From Chitinophaga pinensis (GTDB lineage: Bacteria > Planctomycetota > Phycisphaerae > Phycisphaerales > SM1A02), in NCBI GenBank assembly GCA_943329105.2, contig CALQCP020000043.1, positions 1 through 12,323 on the forward strand: 12,323 bases of DNA, written 5' to 3'. Below the pieces are notes generated by a model. The model did not search any database. It was not told the origin of the DNA and saw only the letters and a list, made by a program, of their open reading frames with translations. Both the position numbers and the translations under genes were made by a program. Each line of letters opens with the position of its first letter. The first letter of the stretch is position 1. Below, piece after piece: positions 7,541 through 12,323 of the stretch.

Positions 7541-7786
7541 ATGGTGTTTCGCGTGCTCATCTTTGGTTCACTTGCCCGCGAACTTTCGTGCGCAAGCATT
7601 GCCGTTGATGTGCCTGACAACGCGTCCGTGCGCGATGTCAATGAGGCGCTTGCTGCGTCTCATCCGCACAAAGCGACGTTCTTTCGTGGGGCGCGGCTCG
7701 CGGTGAATCATTCATTCCGGTCAGCAGATGTACCACTCCGCGCTGGCGATGAGATCGCACTCGTTGAACTGGTAGGCGGCGGATGA
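7541..7786 (+). CDS. moaD: Molybdopterin synthase small subunit MoaD (sulfur carrier)
   Basis: MoaD is the ubiquitin-like sulfur carrier whose C-terminal glycine is turned into a thiocarboxylate and donates the dithiolene sulfurs of molybdopterin. The 81-residue length, the beta-grasp pattern starting VFRVLIFGSLARE (2-14), the late PLRAGDEIALV segment (65-75), and the C-terminal Gly-Gly are all typical. The tail here is three glycines (GGG at 79-81), so the terminal pair is intact. The stop shares ATGA with the moaE start (7783-7786), an arrangement that fits equal production of the two synthase subunits. No MoeB-like activating enzyme is present in the window. The ATG lacks a Shine-Dalgarno sequence and may be leaderless. 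Confidence 0.88.
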   Translation: MVFRVLIFGSLARELSCASIAVDVPDNASVRDVNEALAASHPHKATFFRGARLAVNHSFRSADVPLRAGDEIALVELVGGG

Positions 7787-8184
7787 GCATCACCGTTCGC
7801 ATCATCGACGGCGCGCTTGGCAATCAGGCGCCTGTTCTGCCACCCGCAGCACAGTTCGGTGCAGCGATCGTGTTTGACGGTGTTGTCCGTGCCGATGAAG
7901 GCGGACGCACTATTCGCGCACTCGCCTATGAGGTGTACGAGCCGATGGCTTCGAACATGCTCACTGAACTCGGGCGCGAAATGCTGGCAAAGTACGGGCT
8001 TGTTTCCATCATCGTTGAACACAGCCGTGGTGAAGTCCCGGTGGGGCAGCGATCGTTCCGCTTGACTGTGTATGCGCTCCATCGTGCAGAGGCCTTAGCA
8101 GCAGTCGGCGAGTTCATTGACCGCATGAAACGCGATGTGCCAATTTGGAAGACTGCGTTGACTGACGCTCCGACGGCGTCGTGA
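7783..8184 (+). CDS. moaE: Molybdopterin synthase large subunit MoaE
   Basis: MoaE is the catalytic subunit that converts cyclic pyranopterin monophosphate to molybdopterin with sulfur from thiocarboxylated MoaD. Its 133 residues carry the family's signatures: GVVRADEGGR (33-42) with Arg36, AYEVYEPMA (48-56), the HSRGEVPVG stretch (80-88), HRAEA with His100-Arg101, and MKRDVPIWK (115-123), where Lys116 and Lys123 correspond to E. coli Lys119 and Lys126. It overlaps moaD by four bases and is presumably translated by coupling. It ends the rightward two-gene operon and converges on the tRNA terminator. No insertion or truncation is seen. Confidence 0.95.
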   Translation: MSITVRIIDGALGNQAPVLPPAAQFGAAIVFDGVVRADEGGRTIRALAYEVYEPMASNMLTELGREMLAKYGLVSIIVEHSRGEVPVGQRSFRLTVYALHRAEALAAVGEFIDRMKRDVPIWKTALTDAPTAS

Positions 8185-8214
8185 TCACGCATGCTCAGCC
8201 ATCGCAGGCAGCCT

Positions 8215-8257
8215 GAAAAAGAACAACGCCCACGGGTGAAAGTTCCCGAGGGCGTTG
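8215..8257 (-). terminator. Rho-independent terminator of the tRNA-Ser gene
   Basis: CAACGCCC (8224-8231) pairs with GGGCGTTG (8250-8257). After one A-A mismatch, CGGG (8233-8236) pairs with CCCG (8245-8248), leaving an eight-base loop. Read on the - strand the stem is followed at once by TTCTTTTTC, as expected for an intrinsic terminator of the leftward tRNA transcript. On the + strand no T-run follows, so it is not an obvious terminator for moaE. Confidence 0.8.
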
Positions 8258-8265
8258 CACACGAA

Positions 8266-8354
8266 CGGACAGAGAGGGATTCGAACCCACGGAAAGTGCG
8301 AGCACCTTCGGCGGTTTAGTAAACCGCTGCCTTAAACCACTCGGCCATCTGTCC
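8266..8354 (-). tRNA. trnS: tRNA-Ser with anticodon ACT (type II, long variable arm)
   Basis: The 89-base gene folds as a serine tRNA: a perfect seven-pair acceptor stem (GGACAGA with TCTGTCC), a D arm with GCC/GGC stem and TGG in the loop, a five-pair anticodon stem (GCGGT/ACCGC), and a long paired variable arm (about 7-8 pairs) that identifies the Ser class. It also has the TTCGAAT T loop and discriminator G73. CCA is not encoded. The seven-base anticodon loop TTACTAA puts ACT at 8318-8320, cognate to the AGT codon; the normal bacterial tRNA for AGT/AGC has GCT. The T stem (GTGGG/CCCTC) has one T-T mismatch at the 50-64 position. A TATCAT sequence at 8365-8370 could be a -10 box, but no good -35 is present, so it may be transcribed with the protease gene that ends 33 bases upstream. 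Confidence 0.9.
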
Positions 8355-8387
8355 AAGCGAAAGCATGATACCGATCATCCAAGGCCC

Positions 8388-10031
8388 TTAGGGGCAGGCG
8401 CCCCAGCCGCTCAAGAGCACTGCCATGTCACCGCCTTCGACGATGCCGTTTCGATCGAGATCCGCGTTGCAGCCCGCACACGGGCCCCATTGGCTCAGCA
8501 TTGAACCAAGATCGGCACCGTTGACTGATCGATCGCTGTTGAGATCACCAACGCACGGCAACTGGCTGCGGTAGCGGATCACCACCCGTGCTTCTGAATA
8601 GGTGCACACCGTGTTCACGGTGTTCGATGGAACGAGCGTAAACAGAACAGATGTACCGTTTCCGATTGCGGCATTGAAGGTCGCCGCCGGAATGGATGTA
8701 CGACGTGAGAACACGCCACAGTCTGAGCCCGTGAAACCGATGACCGCTCCAACACTGGTGGTGCCGATTTTCAGCGCTAGCGATTCGTCAGCAGCGCTGA
8801 GGTCGCCAACAGCAGTGGTGCTGATGTCCACCACGGTTCCGTCAGCGGCGCGCGGAACGGTCGGTGCGGTGAATGTTGAGATTTGGCCCGTGAGCGGGAA
8901 AGGGAGGATCGGAGACACCACATAATCCTGCTCAAGAGACTGGGTGACGGAGCAGCGATAGTTGGCCATGGCAATCGCTGTTTCGTTCAAGGTTCGCGCG
9001 TTGTCTGCCTCGGGTAGTCCGGTGGGCGATCCTGCAAAGTTCACGAGTGGACTTGAGAATCGTGGAATCCGAGTGCCGGGCGAGTAGGCCATGACCGTTC
9101 GAAACTGCGTGCCGCCAGTAGTATTGAATCGGTTACCAACGGAGTAAGCGAACACGCCGCCCGATGTGCATCCGCCGCCATCGCCCACAGCATGGCAGCA
9201 ACCTTGGTTATGCCCAACTTCGTGGGAAAAGGTCAGTGCTCCAAGCGCGCAACTCCAGACAGTCACGCTGAATCCGTATGACGCCGAAGTGGCGGTTCCC
9301 AAGAGATACCCAACACCGCAGTAACTGGGGTTGGTGCCAGTGAGCAGACTGACTACATCCGCGCCCGTAGCTGTTCGCTCAGCGTGCACCGCGTCCAGGA
9401 TGCCGTCACTGGTTGAGCGCAGTTCGCTCAAGACAGTGGAGCCAGCGTCGCCTGTATATGCCTCGGTGACTCCGTAGCCGACAGCGCGCATGCGCAGGTT
9501 GATATTGCATGCCATGTAGATGTGATTAGAAATGGCTACCGATGCTTCTGCCAACGCACGAATGGCAACCTCGCCACCGGCAGCACTGGAGGCGGTGGGG
9601 GTCCACTTCACCAAGATGTCAAGGGTTCCACCATCGTCGCAGTTGCCTGCCACGCCACCTTCATTCGGAACCACGGTTGGCACTTCAATGGCGCCACCGC
9701 AATCAGGGAAGGGCGCTCCCTGTTCAAACACGTTGAAGGTGCCGTCGCCAAGTGGAAGTGACTGCAGCACTCGACCATCGGCGCCGTGTGCCACCAGTAC
9801 GCGACCAACATTCGTCTCGATCTGCATCAGCCAACCGCCCGCGGAAGCATCTTTGCCATCAATTCGGCCTTCCCATACGCCCGGTGTGTGAATCGTTTCG
9901 GTGGCGCTGATGGAGCCGTACCCGCCGAAGTCAAAGGTGCGTCGATCGCCATCAGCGGCGAGCAAGTTGCCTGCAAACAGAAGCGTGACGGAACTGATGA
10001 GGGATGCCGAGCGTGTCAAATGACTCTTCAT
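8388..10031 (-). CDS. Secreted reprolysin-like metzincin metalloprotease with C-terminal GC-type dockerin
   Basis: This is a 547-residue exported zinc peptidase; its substrate is unknown. Residues 1-25 form a signal peptide (basic MKSHLTR, hydrophobic core, cut near LLA-AD). After a region without clear family signature comes the zinc motif HEVGHNQGCCH at 270-280, giving ligands His270, His274 and His280 with catalytic Glu271. A Met-turn TVMAYS with Met314 follows, then PRFSSP, as in reprolysin-like M12 peptidases. Adamalysins have Asp after the third His; this protein has Ala. Residues of roughly 380-490 look like a beta-sandwich domain with a G-D-L-x-A-x-D-E-S-L segment. Residues 495-547 hold two dockerin-like calcium loops (D496-D507 and D524-D535), each ending in W-G-x-C. 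ATG 10031 is chosen over 10094 because AGGAAA precedes it and the signal peptide starts there. It stands alone on the - strand, 33 bases before the tRNA. Confidence 0.88.
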   Translation of the reverse strand: MKSHLTRSASLISSVTLLFAGNLLAADGDRRTFDFGGYGSISATETIHTPGVWEGRIDGKDASAGGWLMQIETNVGRVLVAHGADGRVLQSLPLGDGTFNVFEQGAPFPDCGGAIEVPTVVPNEGGVAGNCDDGGTLDILVKWTPTASSAAGGEVAIRALAEASVAISNHIYMACNINLRMRAVGYGVTEAYTGDAGSTVLSELRSTSDGILDAVHAERTATGADVVSLLTGTNPSYCGVGYLLGTATSASYGFSVTVWSCALGALTFSHEVGHNQGCCHAVGDGGGCTSGGVFAYSVGNRFNTTGGTQFRTVMAYSPGTRIPRFSSPLVNFAGSPTGLPEADNARTLNETAIAMANYRCSVTQSLEQDYVVSPILPFPLTGQISTFTAPTVPRAADGTVVDISTTAVGDLSAADESLALKIGTTSVGAVIGFTGSDCGVFSRRTSIPAATFNAAIGNGTSVLFTLVPSNTVNTVCTYSEARVVIRYRSQLPCVGDLNSDRSVNGADLGSMLSQWGPCAGCNADLDRNGIVEGGDMAVLLSGWGACP

Positions 10032-10034
10032 GGG

Positions 10035-10040
10035 TTTCCT
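10035..10040 (-). promoter_or_regulatory. Ribosome binding site of the metzincin gene
   Basis: AGGAAA precedes ATG 10031 with a five-base gap after AGGA. It places the start at the signal peptide and excludes the upstream in-frame ATG at 10094. Confidence 0.75.
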
Positions 10041-10127
10041 GATAGTCGAGGTCGGATCAAGAGTAGTCGCTATGTCGCACGGCGCCAATTGCATATGCGC
10101 ACTTGCTCGTATATCAGCATGCTTATT

Positions 10128-10139
10128 TGTGATTTCACA
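10128..10139. repeat. Short palindrome TGTGATTTCACA in the protease upstream region
   Basis: A perfect inverted repeat of five bases per arm (TGTGA-TT-TCACA) lies about 100 bases before the protease start. It sits in the only non-coding gap of over 100 bases apart from the tRNA region. It could be an operator or chance. The remainder of 10032-10162 shows only a moderate promoter-like pair on the - strand (TTGGCG, 17 bases, TACTCT). Confidence 0.3.
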
Positions 10140-10162
10140 GTCTGCTCGAGCGTACTATTTGG

Positions 10163-11425
10163 TTACCGAACCTTGGTATCCGCTGTTTCGCGGGCCAGCA
10201 GGCTGTCAATGACGGCGCGGACGGATGGCTCATCCGACGCGCTCAGTCCCGCGCGCACCACATTGCCGTCTTGATCCAGCACTGCCAGACTGGGAATGCC
10301 CACCACTCCAAACTCCTTGTTGAAGACGTCTTCCTTGGTGATGGCAACCGTCCAAGTCATGCCCATGTCTTGCATGAAGAGCATCGTCTCCTGCTGCTCG
10401 CGTTGGATATCACCAGGGCACTTCACTGGCGCACGCTGGCGATGCGCAACCCGCCCCTGCAAGCTGGTTACACCCACGATGGCAACTTTGTCAGCGGGAT
10501 ACCGCGCGCGCAACAGCGCCATCTTTGGAAAGCTGGCAACGCATGGGCCACACCATGTCGCCCAGAAATCAATCACCACAATCTTGCCGCGCAGGTCAGA
10601 CAGTTGATTCCATGGTGTTGAGCCATCGGCGTTGCGAACCCATTCGCAATGAAGCTCCGGCGCAGTGCGTCCGGTGAGTTCGCCGCGCCCAGCAGCACTT
10701 TCCAAGCGACGCAAGATTCGCCGTAGACCCAAACTCGATAACTCAAGGCGTGCCGACTTCTTGGCTGAGTCCTTGGCTTCTTTGCTTCCCTTGGTTTCCG
10801 TACTCCTCGCATCACGAAGCGTGGCAGCCATGGCGGTGTTCTTGGCAATGGTTGCCTTGACGCATGCCAGCGCCGCAGTGTGTGCAGCGGTTGCTTCTTG
10901 CTCCGGTAGCGCAACCCGCGCAACATCGACGAGCGTGTCAAGTTTTAAGATGATCGCGGCGGACGCTTTGCCATCACTCAGCGTTGCGACCAGTGCACGC
11001 ACCATATCGGCATGTGGAGCAAGATCAGCAGGGCTCGCATTGGCCAGAACATCAAGCAATTCGCTGCCAACTTTCGTCTGCATTCCATTCTGCGCCGCGC
11101 TGCGCTTCAAGAGCGGCATCGGATCGATTGGCTTGTCATCGCGTTGCGAAATCAGCATGGCTTGCAGCACTGCGCACTCAAATCCTTGCACATCGTCAGG
11201 GACTGATTTTTCAGCGAGGACAGCAATGAACTGGTCCCGCACTTGGGGTGACGCCGCCGCACGTGCGCGTTGGTCGAACAGTTGCGAAGCCTTCATGGTG
11301 GCAAGATCGCGGTCAACAGCCTTCGCCTCTGCGGGCGGAGCGGTGCTCGTGGTGACCTCTGATGCGCAGCCAGAAAGCATGATCGTCGATAGCAGCACGC
11401 AAGCAGTAACGGTTGTTGGATTCAT
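10163..11425 (-). CDS. TlpA-like thioredoxin-fold lipoprotein
   Basis: The 420-residue protein starts with a lipoprotein signal (hydrophobic stretch then LSGC, lipid-modified Cys20), so it should be membrane-anchored facing outward. Residues of about 30-250 are alanine-rich, helical and unrecognised, with a charged Lys/Glu/Ser run near 235-255. The C-terminal part is a TlpA/redoxin domain: VVIDFWATWCGPC with the redox pair Cys292 and Cys295, and GIPS carrying the expected cis-proline. Between them lies an insert (LQGRVAHRQRAPVKCPGD) with an extra cysteine. ATG 11425 is chosen because the longer frame would run back over moaA and has no signal peptide. It starts 19 bases after the moaA stop on the same strand, without a clear Shine-Dalgarno site, so they are probably co-transcribed. 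A role in thiol reduction of exported proteins is likely; a link to the cofactor is unproven. Confidence 0.88.
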   Translation of the reverse strand: MNPTTVTACVLLSTIMLSGCASEVTTSTAPPAEAKAVDRDLATMKASQLFDQRARAAASPQVRDQFIAVLAEKSVPDDVQGFECAVLQAMLISQRDDKPIDPMPLLKRSAAQNGMQTKVGSELLDVLANASPADLAPHADMVRALVATLSDGKASAAIILKLDTLVDVARVALPEQEATAAHTAALACVKATIAKNTAMAATLRDARSTETKGSKEAKDSAKKSARLELSSLGLRRILRRLESAAGRGELTGRTAPELHCEWVRNADGSTPWNQLSDLRGKIVVIDFWATWCGPCVASFPKMALLRARYPADKVAIVGVTSLQGRVAHRQRAPVKCPGDIQREQQETMLFMQDMGMTWTVAITKEDVFNKEFGVVGIPSLAVLDQDGNVVRAGLSASDEPSVRAVIDSLLARETADTKVR

Positions 11426-11444
11426 AATGTGTGTGTTCCACTCA

Positions 11445-12323
11445 TCAGCCACCGACGGCAGACATTGGTCGCGCTGGCTGTGTGAATGCTGGTGAGGAAA
11501 TCTGGTGTCCGGACAACTTTGTCCAAGTGACATCAATCAAGAATCGCTCAATGTCTGCGTCGCTGGCTCCATTCCGGAGGAGCGGCAGAAGACCCCATTC
11601 GGTGGTGCTAAACAGGCACGGACGAACGAAGCCATCGGCAGTCAGCCGCAAGCGGCTGCATGCACCACAGAACGGGCTACTCACTGGGGCGATGAAACCC
11701 ACAGTACCGAGTGCGCCGTCGGCAAATCGGTAGGTGCGCGCCGTGCTATGCGCATCATCGGTACCGGTTGGGAGCAGCGCGAACGTCTGCTCGATCGCGG
11801 CACGCGTCTCCGCCGCTGGCACCATGAGCGTGCGATCCCACGCGTGCGCAGAGTCAAGTGGCATGTATTCAATGAAGCGCATTTCAACGCCAAATCGCCG
11901 GGCAAGTTTGGCCAGATCGACTGCTTCGTCATCATTCACTCCGCGAACGAGCACCGCATTCAGTTTGAGCGGTGTGAGTCCTTCGGCGAGACACGCGTCA
12001 ATACCTGCCAGCACATCGTCCGGCGTTGCCGTTGAACGGGTCACACGCGCGAAGCGATCAGCGCGTACGGAGTCGATACTGATAGTGACGCGGTCGAGTC
12101 CAGCGCGCTTCCAACGTGCAAGGGCGCTGCGGGTCAGCAACGATCCATTGGTGATCATTGCAATCTCCACACTTGTTGTGCTACGGATACCGGCAATGAT
12201 CGCCTCCAGTTCCGGATGCAAGGTTGGCTCGCCGCCGGTGATCCGAATCTTGCGCACCCCAAGCCCCTCGGCGATTCCTGCCATGCGCACGATCTCGCTT
12301 GGCGTCAGTAGCCGGTCGGCAGG
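11445..12323 (-). CDS. moaA: GTP 3',8-cyclase MoaA (radical SAM), 5' truncated by window edge
   Basis: MoaA carries out the first step of molybdenum cofactor synthesis, rearranging GTP to 3',8-cyclo-GTP by radical SAM chemistry together with MoaC. The frame is open to the right edge, where LTPSEIVRMAGIAEGLGVRK matches the family just after its N-terminal cluster motif. About 45 residues, including the CxxxCxxC that binds the SAM [4Fe-4S] cluster, are therefore outside the window. Visible are TGGEP (29-33 of the fragment), the ISIDS strand (81-85), RFIEYMPLD (149-157), and the C-terminal [4Fe-4S] cluster cysteines Cys219, Cys222 and Cys236 in the C-x2-C-x13-C pattern. The essential Gly-Gly tail (MSAVGG) is also present. 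GTG and ATG codons at 12290 and 12284 are internal. It is followed 19 bases later by the TlpA-like gene. Confidence 0.95.
   Translation of the reverse strand, partial: PADRLLTPSEIVRMAGIAEGLGVRKIRITGGEPTLHPELEAIIAGIRSTTSVEIAMITNGSLLTRSALARWKRAGLDRVTISIDSVRADRFARVTRSTATPDDVLAGIDACLAEGLTPLKLNAVLVRGVNDDEAVDLAKLARRFGVEMRFIEYMPLDSAHAWDRTLMVPAAETRAAIEQTFALLPTGTDDAHSTARTYRFADGALGTVGFIAPVSSPFCGACSRLRLTADGFVRPCLFSTTEWGLLPLLRNGASDADIERFLIDVTWTKLSGHQISSPAFTQPARPMSAVGG

Noticed and set aside
8224..8257. Terminator for moaE on the + strand
   Set aside because: The hairpin is strong but no T-run follows on that strand; the T-run belongs to the - strand.
8258..8362. tRNA gene as an attachment site of an integrated element
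   Set aside because: No integrase, no direct repeat of the tRNA 3' end and no change of gene style is seen on either side.
8365..8393. Full promoter for the tRNA
   Set aside because: TATCAT is at a plausible -10 distance, but the -35 region (CCCTAA at 17 bases) does not resemble consensus and lies in the end of the protease gene.
10032..10094. Longer start (ATG 10094) for the metzincin
   Set aside because: It would bury the signal peptide 21 residues inside and has no ribosome binding site, unlike ATG 10031.
10128..10139. CRP binding site
   Set aside because: The half sites match but the spacer is two bases, not six, so CRP geometry is not met.
10665..11495. Open frame of 276 codons on the + strand
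   Set aside because: It is antisense to the TlpA-like lipoprotein and the end of moaA, has no recognisable domain, and reflects low stop frequency opposite an alanine-rich gene.

Overview
The window is a molybdenum-enzyme neighbourhood from a bacterium that is probably a planctomycete of the Phycisphaerae type. The main taxonomic clue is the secreted protease at 8388-10031. It ends in two dockerin-like calcium loops closed by W-G-x-C, the 'GC-type dockerin' tail that I associate with that class. The TlpA-like lipoprotein and the mixed, moderately GC-rich codon use fit but do not prove this. No mobile element, CRISPR array or rRNA is visible, and coding density is high on both strands.

Region 1 (1-5006, + strand) is a xanthine dehydrogenase operon. 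It holds the 3' part of the FeS/FAD subunit (xdhA, cut by the left edge), the molybdenum catalytic subunit (xdhB, GTG start overlapping the xdhA stop), the cofactor insertion chaperone (xdhC), and a DUF3891-like protein with an HD-like set of His/Asp residues. Region 2 (5042-7464, - strand) is the molybdenum cofactor operon moeA-moaC-mogA, read leftwards and converging on the xdh operon. Region 3 (7541-8184, + strand) is moaD-moaE, the two subunits of molybdopterin synthase, transcribed divergently from moeA across a 76-bp promoter gap. Region 4 (8215-8354, - strand) is a serine tRNA with its terminator. Its anticodon reads ACT where bacteria normally have GCT. Region 5 (8388-10031, - strand) is the secreted metzincin-type protease. 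Region 6 (10163-12323, - strand) is moaA (5' end beyond the right edge) followed at once by a thioredoxin-fold lipoprotein.

Together moaA, moaC, moaD/moaE, mogA and moeA cover the path from GTP to Mo-molybdopterin. XdhC would then protect and deliver the finished cofactor to XdhB. Not seen here are a MoeB-type MoaD-activating enzyme, a nucleotidyltransferase (MobA/MocA) and a cysteine-desulfurase-type sulfurase; these may lie elsewhere. The most unusual signals are the tRNA-Ser(ACT) with a U-U mismatch in its T stem, the DUF3891 member in an xdh operon, a MoeA with several substitutions at functional positions, and a moaD that looks leaderless. No stretch over 300 bases lacks a gene. The largest gap is 10032-10162.
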